From NCBI GenBank assembly GCA_951799405.1, contig OX637361.1, positions 12,188,170 to 12,252,169 of the forward strand: a stretch of 64,000 nt of DNA, read 5' to 3'. The stretch's first letter is position 1. The number at the start of each line of letters is the position of its first letter. This document shows positions 48,930-59,165 of the stretch, piece by piece. The notes under the pieces were generated by a model. That model saw nothing but the letters and a program-made list of their open reading frames with translations. It searched no databases and was not told the origin of the DNA. This stretch comes from Agapetus fuscipes (lineage: Eukaryota; Arthropoda; Insecta; Trichoptera; Glossosomatidae). The translations under genes were made by a program, and so were the position numbers.

Positions 48930-49200
48930 GTCATGGCAAATCTGTCAAAGATAACTGGCCCACAGACAGTTCAACCATGGACAAATTGGTCACATAGCAG
49001 TTCCTCGACAGTTTCCTCAACTACCTTTCGGTCAGATCCAATATAGGTCCGCAGATAGTCCCATCACTAGAAACTTGTTCTTCAAAAAACCTTTGTAATT
49101 ACTGCAGTTTTAATTAATTGTAGTTTTCTGTGACGGAGCTGTCTGTGAACCATATATTGTTTGTGACCGTAATGTTGCTGCCCGAAAAGTCGTGTGGATG
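48930..49200. repeat. Paralogue of the RTE-like LINE target site (empty site)
   Basis: GTCATGGCAAATCTGTCAAA ... AACCTTTGTAATTACTGCAG ... TTCTGTGACGGAGCTGTCTG. It matches both sides of the 17664-21075 LINE with a single copy of the 14-bp target sequence. Confidence 0.85.
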
Positions 49201-49299
49201 AACTGTCATGTGACCGATTTGTCCAAGGCCGAGCTTTCAAAGCGAGTCATTTTTTAAATGGAGTATGTTTTTAACCCCCTCCCCCTCCCCATAATTTGC

Positions 49300-49800
49300 T
49301 AAAGAGGAAGAAGTGTGATGGGAACGACTGGAAGGATTGCGAAAAATAGGAAACTCACAAAGAATATGAGATTGGCGGTACACAATGGCCAATGGCATAT
49401 TGGTACTGACATTGACGTATGGAAGTGAGGCGCGGCGCGGACAGTTAAAAAGTGTGAGTTGAGTATGTATGTTTGGTTGAAATGTCTTACCTGAGAGCAA
49501 TGAGTGGAAAAGACACTGAATTATAGAGTCCGCAATGAGTGTGAACTACAAAAAAGCACAATGAGATGGTTTGGACATCTTGATAGAATGGATGATAAAC
49601 GACTAACACAGAAAGTGTACACAGTAAATGTCAGAGGAAAGTGTGGAAGAAGGGGAAGACCGAAGAAGGAATGGATAGACCAAGTAGGTGAGATTGGGAA
49701 AGAATGGAACCTGCAGAGTAAGAATAAGAGAAGAGTATATATGAAGAAAGTGATGAATGTTGAAGAGATGAAAGAGGTATGCAAGGACAGAAAAAAGTGA
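49300..49800 (+). pseudogene. LINE ORF C-terminal fragment
   Basis: The frame 49504-49800 has MRWFGHLDRMDDKRLTQKVY, GRRGRPKKEWIDQ and EEMKEVCKDRKK, the C-terminus of the same LINE group as 4917-8009 and 57568-58518. Upstream (49315-49500) the related GTTGRIAKN-like and RLAVHNG codons appear in shifted frames. Confidence 0.8.
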
Positions 49801-50146
49801 AGACGCGTCTACGGAGGTACCGGTACACACAGTGGAACGTAACAGTAACATGCCTGGACAACTGCCATGCAATTGGATATGCCTGGTACAGATGAAAGAA
49901 ATAAAATAAATGTAGCACACTTTTTGTTACAACTGTGTGGTTCATGAACATAATATTTATATGTAAGGAAGCCAGACACAGCGAGTAGTGCCAACAGATT
50001 ACAGAAAATCAATATCATAATCCACTGATGTGGAGATCTCACCAACACAACCATTGACATATGATAACTGTGGACTAGAAATTATTTTAATGAATAGAGA
50101 CTGTTATGTTTAGATTGAAAGGTATCTTCAGGATACTTACCTCCGG

Positions 50147-50700
50147 CTAGCTCTCATCAGCATCACTCTCAGGGCGTGGGGTTCTTTCTTTGGCATTGCT
50201 TACTTGTATCCTGGGAAGGGTTTTATAATTAAAAGATAAAGTTAACATGAACAAATAAGGGTTTATTACTGTACTAATATGGGGGGGAAAAGGGGAAATA
50301 AGGGATTGGCCAGACCTACAGGTTGTCACCAGAACTCTCCCTATTCCGTTGGCTGGAGTTCTAAACGGAAGGCCTGGGGCAGCGCCCCAGGCTAGCGGTG
50401 GTTCCCGAGGCAGACGCCTCCACACGTTGGAGCCCCTGGGTGGGCGCTCCTATGCCTCTGGTCCACAAGGCGGGTGCCTTGCTGGCAGGAAATCCAAGTA
50501 GATGGGGAGGAGAGAGCTCCATTGTAGTGCCCCCTCTTGCACCGCTTGGTGCTTGGTCGCTAACGTCTGACTCACTTCACATCTCGCCGGGAACTGATGA
50601 CCGACGGCCCGATTAGTTCACACGGTGCAGTTCGGCCGCTTCCATGACCGTTCGGCTCCGTTCGGCCCACAAACATACACTGCACACTTCGGGATTGTTC
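50147..50700 (-). other. GC-rich block, possible solo LTR or orphan exon
   Basis: A GC-rich stretch with repeated AACGGAGCCGAACGG (minus), a minus-strand AATAAA (plus TTTATT at 50259-50264), and an exon-like segment bounded by TTCCCAG and GTAAGT near 50210 and 50150. An LTR (promoter, poly(A) signal) or an unassigned exon would both fit. No second copy allows a choice. Confidence 0.35.
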
Positions 50701-50729
50701 TTTCAATGTTATTATAAAATAACATAACA

Positions 50730-51060
50730 AGACATTATATTATATCTGTTTCAATATACTTACAAAAATGTACTTAGTAAGAAAGAGAACAAAGATCTTC
50801 ACGGTTGCATTTTCATGAGTACAAAAACACTCGGGAAATTGAAAAATGCTTCTAGAAAGGAGGCAGCATTGCCGCGTGCATACTATGCCCGGAAAAACAA
50901 AGGAAAAATGCATTATTTTAAGACATTATGGCATGTGTTATAATTGGGTGTCAAAACGAAAAATGGAGAGAGCAAGAAAACATAAAATTTGACACGTAAA
51001 AACATGTTTTGTATGACTACACAACTGCAACGTTTGACAGGACCGAGACGAATGTGGTAG
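50730..51060 (-). repeat. Unclassified dispersed repeat, copy 2 (inverted)
   Basis: The inverse of 41345-41750. The shared segments include TATATCTGTTTCAA, GTTGCATTTTCATG, ATACTATGCCCGG and AACATGTTTTGTATGACTAC. Confidence 0.7.
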
Positions 51061-51476
51061 ATAGTATGTATCAATGCAGTAAGCTAGTTTCTGCTCGTCT
51101 ATGCTATTACTCGATGAACACAACACACCTGAATGTAAGCTCATCACATTACTCATCAATTGTATTTAGAGCATGTTTTATATCAAAACCTTACAAATGT
51201 CAGACCCTTGCACTCTGTAGGGGCTAGCAGGGCGCATTGAGGTTATTCCAAAAAATACCAACATAATAAATGTGATTGGGGAGAGATATTTTCTATTAAA
51301 TTTTGTCCCTGCTTTATAATTTTTTTTCTATAAATAAATTTGTGAATACAAATGCGATTCTCCACCTTATTTTTACCGGGCCAGAAACAGGCATTAACAT
51401 TATAAATTAATATTTCATTATTTTTTATTTTAATGAATTATTAATAAATAATTACTCAATAACATCTGTTGAACCA
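51061..51476. other. Spacer, nothing recognised
   Basis: No supported feature. Confidence 0.4.
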
Positions 51477-51646
51477 GGGCTGGAAGTCTCATCACCACGG
51501 TAATTCTTAACTACAGAATATCAGAATTATTTGTATGAAGACCTGTCAATCCAAGATGGCCGCAAGTGAACAGCTGATTAGTCTTCATAGAAATATTATC
51601 GATATTCGTTAGGTAAGAATTACCGTGGTGATGAGACTTCCAGCCC
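51477..51646. repeat. Palindromic MITE (family P), 170 bp, reverse orientation
   Basis: A complete copy whose asymmetric centre is inverted relative to the others (AGACCTGTCAATCCAAGATG). It is flanked by CCAGG/CTGGG. Confidence 0.9.
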
Positions 51647-52402
51647 TGGGTCGAAGTAATCGTCAAGGCGCTCACCTGGACTGAAACCAGCATTACTTTA
51701 TTTCAAACAAGCTAGTCAAAGTTACTAGTCAAAGTTACCCTCTTGACCTACTTGGCTACGAGTATGTCACAAAATTTATACAAAGTTAACTGTTGCGTAG
51801 CTAAATAACAATAAAATTCAAGCATAATGATATATTTTTTTATTAAGTAAGTAATTTTATTAATTTATTATATCAAAAAATTACATCTTTAATCACAAAA
51901 AATAAATAAAGGTTTAATTTATTATTAATTAAAAAAATACCTTCTCCTATTTCTTGAACAGATATTCTCAATTTAAAAAAAAAAGGTTTTGTAAGATTAA
52001 ACTTGAATTGTGGGCAAACAGTCCTCGGGTTTATATAATATTTTAAAGTAAATGATTCTATTGAGTTTTTGTTCCATACAGTTTTACACCACTAAACTAT
52101 AGATTCGGCATAAAGGTCCAAATTTGAAACGTCACAAATCTATGTACCTAACTAGCAGTGGCGAAGGGTGCCATATAAGCCGATTGATTCCCATCGGTTT
52201 CCCATTTAAAATGAGGCGAAAATGATAATAAAGTAGACTGCATGGTTTCAATGGGGAAAAAATATGTATTGTTTCTTTGGTTTAAATGTATTTTTTTACT
52301 TTGTGCCTATATTTTTTAATTACTTTGTTACATCATTTTAAAAGGGAAGCCGATGGGAACCGGCTTGTATGGCACCCTTCGCCACTGGTAACTAGGGCTC
52401 TC
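51647..52402. other. AT-rich spacer, nothing recognised
   Basis: A pair GGCGAAGGGTGCCATA (52162) and TATGGCACCCTTCGCCA (52368) forms inverted ends of a ~230-bp AT-rich block (about 52157-52388), perhaps one more small foldback element. Confidence 0.45.
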
Positions 52403-52895
52403 AGCAACCTATAATCTAAGCTGCAAAGATATCGCACGTTTAATAATAAAGAGCAATAACTCAAAAAATAGAAATGTTGAGAAATCACGTTTGAAGTTCA
52501 GACCGCCAGTACAACTTGTATGGGATGAAAAAGGCGTCCGATGTTTTATCTCGGTCATTTTCGTCCAAATTGAACGGCTGTCGCATTCTACCTATTCTTC
52601 TCGCATTGTTCTTGCGTTTTATTACAAAATCTCGATTTTCTCAATTTTTGAGTTATTTCTCTTTATTATTAAACGTGCGATATGTTAATATTTAAAGCTC
52701 ATATTAAATGCATGCCAGCAGACAGGCGCATGTAGGTTCGTGCCTACGCATTCTGCATGTGTGCATATAAACAACAAAAAACCTCATATGAACATAAACC
52801 TTGCAACTCCTGCCGCCTTTCCCTGAAATTGGGATGGATTGGAAAAAGTGGATCAGCACGGGTGGTCAGCCTCATACCAACCTATCAGACAAGGA
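52403..52895 (-). repeat. Family R fragment split by a 247-bp MITE
   Basis: TAATCTAAGCTGCAAAGATAT (52412-52432) continues as ATATGTTAATATTTAAAGC after the MITE, ending with GGTCAGCCTCATACCAACC. Confidence 0.88.
52433..52679. mobile_element. 247-bp MITE (family C), copy 2
   Basis: Same ends and length as 35170-35416. It is flanked by ATAT at 52429-52432 and 52680-52683. Confidence 0.93.
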
Positions 52896-53580
52896 GCGAC
52901 CAAGCCAATAAGAAAATATCTAGTTTGCTTTCTCCCTAGCGACCCAGCAGGGTGATATCACATTTTTTAACTATATTTTTTGTGCGAACACCCTTGATGC
53001 CATGACATTTGGCACGTCTGAAGTTGAACCTTTATGATCTTTTTAATCCGCTCGGTGTGAGTTTAGTAGCTACAGACTTGTGTTCTAAATTCAAATTTAA
53101 AATCCATTTGAACATAATCTCAAGGCTGTGATCAAATAATATCTCTGTTCTAATAAGGGAATATATTATTCTTAATGGATTCAGCACAAATTACATGTAC
53201 AAAAATATTCTAATGTACAAAGGCAGACCAACAATTTGTAACTACTTGCAAAGGACCCTAATCACATAGACGTGTCATGTTTACCCGCCGAGAAAAAAAT
53301 GCATTTTCAAATTTGGAGTCCATTATGTCATCCCTAAAAATGCTGTGAACATATAATTTAAATTCCCTAACATCACAAACATCAAAACAGCTGATAAAAG
53401 TAAAGATCTACATATTGTATTCAATAATGTAAATGATTTTAATACAATTTAATTTTCAAAATGTAGAAAAATTCATGTCATTTTAAATATTGCTCTCTTG
53501 TAGCTTAAGTAATTATCATACGAGACTTAAAAAAACCAAAAAAAGGTTATCTAGGTTTTTTTTTTCAATAATGAAATAAA
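52896..53580. other. Spacer with degraded family Q fragments
   Basis: CCCTAGCGACCCAGCAGGGTG (52933) and ATGTTTACCCGCCGAG (53278) are pieces of the 36618-36880 type. No gene is seen. Confidence 0.4.
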
Positions 53581-54491
53581 GATATCAACGGTTAAAAGGA
53601 AATAGGGCATAAGACGTTTTGGTCGCAAATGAGTTATGAATGCTATCCTACTTAAAATTTTCCACTCTTTCTAATGCGCTCACTCCCATGGCTCTATGAT
53701 GATTTTTTTGGTGTTTATGCGTTTATGCCCAAACAAAAAAACTTCATTTTCGAAGTATGGTTTTGGTGTAACAGATGACATTTTTGGATTTTTTGTCCTA
53801 AAGGCTCTTGTGACATAAAACCTCGTAAAACAATGTAAAATCACATTATTAGAAATGACAATAAATGCATTTATCTCTTTAATTCTAGAGCTGTTATGTT
53901 TTAACAATATGATAAGAAATAAAAAAGTTATGTAGTCTTAAACTGTTACCTGAAGATGAAGGTTCTCCCCCGAAAACATTAGTAACGACTCAAAAAATAA
54001 AAGTGGAAGAAAACGCAAAACGCAACTAAGCTACACATATAGTGTAACTTCCTGCCGCTTATCCCCGAAGGGGTCGCATGTGGCGAGTTGAACCTATTTA
54101 TTTTTTCAGGTAAGGGGGCCGGCCTTAAGCCAACCACTTCAGTTGAAGTGGGGGTTTCCCAGCTCCCAAGAGGGCTGGTACTTATTTCTTGTGAAGGCTG
54201 AGTAAACCTTGCCGGTATTTTATTTTGGGGTTTGAAATAAACACCGAAACGGGAAATCATTTCTGACACCCTTGGTGGGATTCGAACCCGAGCTCACGGC
54301 ATGGAATGCAAGCACTCTAACAACTGAGCTATCGACCGGTTTAATTTAAACAAAGTTTAATTTTTTTATTTGAAAAAATAATTATAACACCATTAGTTAT
54401 GTAAATTTTTCTGCAATCTCAAACTTTAAACTGCTCTCCGGAACAATTTAGTTTTTGTCACTTATGCCCTATATCTTTTTAACCGTCGATA
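53581..54491. mobile_element. MITE family T, copy 2, with nested SINE-B
   Basis: The ends ATATCAACGGTTAAAAGGAA and the inverse CTTTTTAACCGTCGATAT match 12193-12621 in inverted orientation. The extra length comes from later insertion of SINE-B (54010-54343) and adjacent repeat. Confidence 0.75.
54010..54343 (-). mobile_element. SINE-B, best full-length copy
   Basis: Minus strand: a tRNA-like head (GATAGCTCAGTTG A-box, GGTTCGAATCCCACC B-box), then AAACGGTG..., CAGCCTTCACAAGAAATAAG, CCCCACTTCAACTGAAGTGG, GGCCCCCTTACCTG, CCCCTTCGGGGATAAG and the tail AGTTGCGTTTTGCGTT. Confidence 0.88.
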
Positions 54492-54619
54492 TGAATTTTT
54501 CCATAAGAATACGTCATAATGATTACTACAGATTAAAAACGATCACATATTGATTATGTGAAGCTGTAAAGGCCCGCCCAGGGTTGAGGAGCTCATGACG
54601 ATGAAGATGCGGAGCTGTT

Positions 54620-56270
54620 TCAGGAGTCAAAGGTTTCCCAGGAGTTCCTGGAGGTGTCGGAGTCTTCTGAGCCACTTCCTGACATGTCATAGTCATCCTG
54701 AACACACAAAATATACAGTGAAATTCAATGCTACTGTAACTAGTAACGGATTACTGTTACTGTAACTAATAACTAGTAACTAATCTAATCTAAGTTGCAA
54801 AATATAAGTAACATTAGAGATTCACATTTTCACTAAATTCACAGATTCACTAAAATCAACATTATTGTTTTTATTTTTTAAAAGAAGAAAACTTGTAGTT
54901 TTATAGGATTTTCACAAAACAGAATGTTTAAGTTCACGCTTAAACATGCCGCATGTAGTCCTACAATATAAAAACCCGAATCTCAAATGAACATACACCT
55001 GCAACTCCCTGCAACTCCTGCCGACCTTCCCTGAAACAGGGTGACATTGGCAAAGCGAACCATTTTCTACAGCATGGGTGGTCAGCCGCATGCCAACCTA
55101 TTAGTCAAGGAACATACACAACAAATAACATTTTTAAAATCAACAAATTATAATATGTATGGACATCAAAAACTAGCAGAAAACAAATTCTTATTTAATA
55201 AACCCTAGCCGCCGACATCACAGATCAACCGCCATTTCTTTCTGTCCTTACCCACTTCTTTCATTTCCTCCAGAGTCATAACCTTCTTAATTATTTAAAT
55301 TCTTCTTAGTAATGGATTTCTGATTATTACTGTTACTGAACTATTAAAGGATTCGTTTAGAATATGGTCCACTCGGGAATTTACATAGGCAATAGTGTGT
55401 CATCACCCGGTAGGGTTGCTAGGGAAAAGGTAAATAAATATAATTTTATTGGTTGCTAAGGACGCCAGTCCCATACAAGACTGATTTTGCTCACTAAGAA
55501 AAAAGTTCCAAATTTGAGTTTAGTTGGGAGTTTGAGTTTACGTCTAGTGGCTGGTTATGTCTGTTGGGAGTTGAGCTTACGTCTAGTGGCTGGTTATGTC
55601 TGTTGGGAGTTGAGCTTACGTCTAGTGGCTGGTTATGTCTGTTGGGAGTTGAGCTTACGTCTAGTGGCTGGTTATGTCTGTTGGGAGTTGAGTTTACGTC
55701 TAGTGGCTGGTTATGTCTGTTGGGAGTTGAGCTTACGTCTAGTGGCTGGTTATGTCTGTTGGGAGTTTGAGTTTACGTCTAGTGGCTGGTTATGTCTGTT
55801 GGGAGTTGAGCTTACGTCTAGTGGCTGGTTATGTCTGTTGGGAGTTGAGCTTACGTCTAGTGGCTGGTTATGTCTGTTGGGAGTTGAGCTTACGTCTAGT
55901 GGCTGGTTATGTCTGTTGGGAGTTGAGCTTACGTCTAGTGGCTGGTTATGTCTGTTGGGAGTTGAGCTTACGTCTAGTGGCTGGTTATGTCTGTTGGGAG
56001 TTTGAGCTTACGTCTAGTGGCTGGTTATGTCTGCTGGGAGTTTGAGCTCACGTGTAGTGGCTGGTTATGTCTGCTGGGAGTTGAGCTTACGTCTAGTGGC
56101 TGGTTCTGTATGCGCCTCATCCTGACGTTGACCTCCAGCACGCAGGCCTGGCCTATGACGGCCAGGGAACAGGTGAGCAGGGCGGGGAGGGTGAACCTGC
56201 AGCGCCAGGCCAGGTTCATCAGGAACAGGAAGAAGCACTCCTGCCGACCATTCACAGACACCATCACACT
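54620..56270 (-). CDS. Last two coding exons of an unrecognised membrane protein
   Basis: Exon 56270-56091 (acceptor TTCCAG, donor GTAAGC) encodes 60 residues in phase 0: SVMVSVNGRQECFFLFLMNL, then a hydrophobic helix FTLPALLTCSLAVIGQACVL and a basic VRMRRIQNQPLD. The final exon, 54697-54620, adds DDYDMSGSGSEDSDTSRNSW, then ETFDS and a stop: an acidic Ser-rich tail that suits a cytosolic end. High GC and clean splice sites support a real gene. I do not recognise the family. Upstream exons should lie above 56.3 kb on the minus strand but were not identified; a reading frame runs upstream of 56270 through the acceptor, so the exon could be longer. The intron holds a 39-bp minisatellite made of copies of this exon's own 3' end. 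Confidence 0.65.
54783..55290 (-). repeat. Family R LINE, ORF end plus 3' UTR
   Basis: From TAATCTAAGTTGCAAAATAT through GGTCAGCCGCATGCCAACC to the ORF-end complement CAACCGCCATTTCTTTCTG and CCTCCAGAGTCATAACC. It lies in the intron of the unrecognised membrane protein gene. Confidence 0.85.
55373..55500. repeat. Family Q foldback fragment
   Basis: CACCCGGTAGGGTTGCTAGGG and TTGGTTGCTAAGGACGCCAGT match the 36618-36880 element's right half. Confidence 0.6.
55524..56109 (-). repeat. 39-bp minisatellite built from an exon-intron boundary
   Basis: About 15 tandem units of 39 or 40 bp. On the minus strand each reads ...ACCAGCCACTAGAC|GTAAGCTCAACTCCC. The rightmost unit is the real end of the 56270-56091 exon and its donor. 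Thirteen-residue repeats read through the 39-bp units without a stop, which explains the long frames on both strands here. The 40-bp units, including the first intronic one, shift the frame. Confidence 0.92.
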
Positions 56271-56430
56271 CTGGAATGTGACACAACTCTCTATTAGCAC
56301 CCTGCCGACATCTGGTAGCAAAATCTTTGAAAGGAAAACCTTGAGAAGACAAACAAGAGGTCCCCAAGGGGATAGATTTTTGTAGGATTTGAAGCAGGTC
56401 ATGAATTTCTCCTCATATTCGCAGATCGAC

Positions 56431-56850
56431 GTCAACGACGATACCATGTTGAAAGCACCGGTTTTTATCAGATCACCGAAGTTAAGCAACATTGGGCGCA
56501 GATACTACTTGGATGGGTAACCGCTAGGTACACCGCGTGTTGTTGGCATTTCTTGGACTGGTCCGTAGTCCAGTGGCAACACTTGTAAATGGAAGGTTGT
56601 GGACTCGAATCCTGGTGGAGCACAAAATATACCATTTATATTTCCAAATGTGCTCTTCGCTGGGTTGAAAAATTCATAAACCTTTACCAAAGACCGGTCA
56701 CTGAAAGGTCCATCCAACCTTACAACAACTGGGTCTTGCTTGAGAATCGGCGCTTTCTACAGCGATGACCAAGCTCGCAGAGAGCTCTTGAGGTGTGATA
56801 CACACAAAAACAGCGCTCACCAAATAAATCATCCTAATATTATTATTATT
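56431..56850 (+). mobile_element. 5S-tRNA chimeric SINE-A, copy 2
   Basis: 5S-derived head 56431-56549 (ATCACCGAAGTTAAGCAACA, TTGGATGGGTAACCGC, ACACCGCGTGTTGTTGGC), then the tRNA-like module, body and (ATT)n tail as in 44620-45058. TCGCAG occurs near both edges (56419-56424 and 56852-56857) and may be the TSD, although six bases separate it from the 5S start. Confidence 0.9.
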
Positions 56851-57039
56851 ATCGCAGCTCAAGAGCATGTCAACCAACAGAGGCAGATGGCTGGCTCAAC
56901 AAGGCACTGCCCTTAGAGGATGATGGTGATGACATCAGTGGAAGACCTTTGGAACGACTAAGCTGGCAGAAACTCTTACTTTGACAAATAAAATAAAAAT
57001 GCAACTAGCACATTCCTAAAGAAACTTGTTGCCACCTTC
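56851..57039. other. Spacer, nothing certain
   Basis: Slightly GC-richer flank of the SINE; any missing exon of the membrane protein gene could begin here, but I see no convincing one. Confidence 0.35.
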
Positions 57040-57260
57040 CCCCAAGAGTGTTGAATTTGCCGAGTAGAATCTATTCATTTTCACAGGTAGAGGGCCAGCT
57101 TGATGCCAGCCACTCAACTTTTAAATGGAGGTTTTTCCTTCTCCTGGAGGAGTAGGTTCTCAATTATTTTGAAGCCTAAGTAAACCTTCGCCGTACTATA
57201 ATTTAGGTAAGAAATGGAAAATAATTTATGACACCCATGGAAGAGTTTGAATCAGTAATA
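57040..57260 (-). repeat. SINE-B, degraded
   Basis: TTCACAGGTAGAGGGCCAGC, ATGCCAGCCACTCAA, TTTTGAAGCCTAAGTAAACC and GACACCCATGG follow the SINE-B order. Confidence 0.6.
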
Positions 57261-57567
57261 ATATTAGTGGAGACGAAACTAGCTTACTGCATTGAAGCAT
57301 ACTGTGAGACAAACCTGTCAGCCTGACATGTCAACCACAAATCTGTCAAATATCAAAGAAAACTTAATAATAATACAAAAAGCTTGTGCTTTGATACCCA
57401 ATTATTATACATGCCGTTATGTTATATATATAATGCCTTTTTTGCTTTCAAAATGATTATATTGTTATGTAAATAGCAAATGCATATAAATATTTAGGTA
57501 GGTAGATATATCATTTGTAGCTGATGGGAGTTGTTTTTAAGTGGGATTTATTATTATAAGTATCTAG
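57261..57567. other. AT-rich spacer
   Basis: Contains a fragment (57385-57440) of the unclassified repeat at 41345-41750; otherwise nothing is seen. Confidence 0.4.
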
Positions 57568-58518
57568 GTTTTTAAGGGTGTAAGGCAAGGATGTGTGATG
57601 AGCCCATGGCTATTTAACATAGTCATGGACAAGTGTGTTCGAGATGCTGGACTTGATGATTGTGGATTAATGATAGGAGAGAGCAAAGTGAGTGTTCTAC
57701 TGTACGCGGATGATGCTGTTCTTGTATCGGACTCAGCAGTAGAATTGCAAACGATGCTCTCTAGACTGAACGAAGCTCTGCTAGGTAATTATTTGAAATT
57801 GAATGCAAGTAAGACGAAAGTTTTGATTTTTGAAAGAAATGAAGAAAATACGAACTTTGAATTTAGAATAAACGGAATGAATGTTGATGTGGTAAATGAG
57901 TTTGTATACTTGGGAAGTAAGTTTGAAAAAGATGGAAGAATGACAGGTGAACTTGAAAGAAGAGTAATGAAGGGCAGGTGTGTACTGGGTGCCACAGCTT
58001 GTATCGCCAAAAATCAAAACATATCTAAAAATGCTCGATTGGCGGTACACAGTGGCATACTTTTACCCACCTTGATGTATGGTAGCGAAGCCTGGACGGT
58101 GAATGAAAGTGAAATTAGTAAAGTCCATACTGTTGAAATGGACTTTCTAAGAAGTATGATTGGGAAAAAACGAAATGACAGAGTGAGGAATGATTTTGTA
58201 AGAGAAGAATGTGGTGCAAGAGAAAGTGTGAAAGTGAAGATTAAAAGAAGTTTGTTAAGATGGTTTGGGCATATGAAGAGAATGAATGAGGAAAGACTGA
58301 CGAAGAAAGTATATGTTGGTAGAATAGATGGATGTCGTGGTAGAGGAAGACCGAGAAAGGTATGGATGGACCAAATATCCGAAATTGCGAATGAATGGAA
58401 TATCCAGAGTCATAATAAAAGAAGAGCCTGTATGAAGAAAATTATGACTCTGGAGGAAATGAAAGAAGTATGTAAGGACAGAAAGAAATGGCGGTTGATC
58501 TGTCATGTTGGCGGCTAG
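57568..58518 (+). pseudogene. Partial LINE reverse transcriptase ORF
   Basis: The frame is intact from the truncation point to the stop. GVRQGCVMSPWLFNIVMD, YADDAVLVSD (catalytic Asp pair), LMYGSEAWTV, RWFGHMKRM and RGRGRPRKVW are clear. It lacks the endonuclease and the first half of the polymerase. The sequence is clearly related to the ORF at 4917-8009 but with a different 3' UTR and tail, so the two are sister families. Being 5'-truncated, it cannot be active by itself. Confidence 0.9.
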
Positions 58519-58875
58519 GGTTTATTAAATTGGAATTTGTTTTTATTTGTAAATGGATATTTTGTATTTGGATATTATTATTTAGTGACGTATAAAATGT
58601 AATTTGTCGTGTGTGTGTGTTCCTTGACTTATAGGTTGGTATGCGGCTGACCACCCATGCTGTAAAAATGGTTCACTTTGCCAATGTCACCCCTGTCTCA
58701 GGGAAGGACGGCAAGAGTTGCAGGGTGTATGTCCATTTGAGATTTGGTTTTTATGTTGTAGGTTCACATGAGGCATGTGCAAGCGCGAACTTGTACGTGT
58801 CTGGTTGTGAGAATGCATGTAATGTGAATCTCCAATGTAACATATCTTTGCAACTTAGATTAGATTAGATTAGAT
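57568..58875 (+). mobile_element. 5'-truncated LINE, parent type of family R repeats
   Basis: It begins abruptly within the reverse transcriptase (KGVRQGC) and keeps the rest of the ORF, the ~350-bp 3' UTR and a terminal array of TTAGA/TAGATT units (58855-58875). The 3' UTR is the same sequence as the repeats at 2.2, 16.5, 43.0, 43.9, 46.9, 55.0 and 63.8 kb. Confidence 0.92.
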
Positions 58876-58935
58876 CTAGGGTAAAGAGATATTATAAGGA
58901 AGTAACTAGAAATCATCATAATTATTAACTTGAAG

Positions 58936-59040
58936 CTTTTCTAAGACCGTTCGAGAAGGTTCCGGCAAAATTGACCACTAGAAGCCTCTACCTTCATAAC
59001 TATATAAGCCGCGAATGGCTTGCAGTCAGTTCAGTCATCC
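58936..59040 (+). promoter_or_regulatory. Heat-shock-type core promoter without an attached gene
   Basis: TTCGAGAAGGTTC (58950-58962) is a perfect alternating nTTCnnGAAnnTTCn heat-shock element. TATATAAG follows at 59001-59008, and initiator-like TCAGT occurs at 59026-59030 and 59031-59035, about 27-32 bp after the TATA start. Downstream, AATAAA-like motifs recur to 59165 and no ORF begins. It could be a solo LTR with a heat-responsive promoter or the relic of an hsp gene promoter. Confidence 0.55.
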
Positions 59041-59165
59041 TACGACAATCTGCTTCTAAACACTAAAACAGTATAAGTGAACCTAAATCATCTGTAAAAT
59101 AAATAAATGTGAATTGTGAAAATAAATGTAACTTGTAAAAAATAAATCTAACTGTCAAATAAATA

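Noticed and set aside
50147..50425. 92-residue minus-strand frame in the GC-rich block
   Set aside because: Composition follows base content, it crosses a likely splice-like or LTR-like boundary, and no domain is visible. Kept only as an uncertain block.
54280..54343. tRNA genes at the SINE heads (also 27735-27795, 44745-44820, 60985-61045)
   Set aside because: A- and B-box motifs are present, but the cloverleafs are poor, no clear anticodon arm forms, and each is fused to a repeated SINE body.
55487..56385. Long plus-strand frames with 13-residue repeats (LRLVAGYVCWE)
   Set aside because: They exist because a 39-bp unit without stops is repeated. Period and context show a minisatellite, not a repeat protein.
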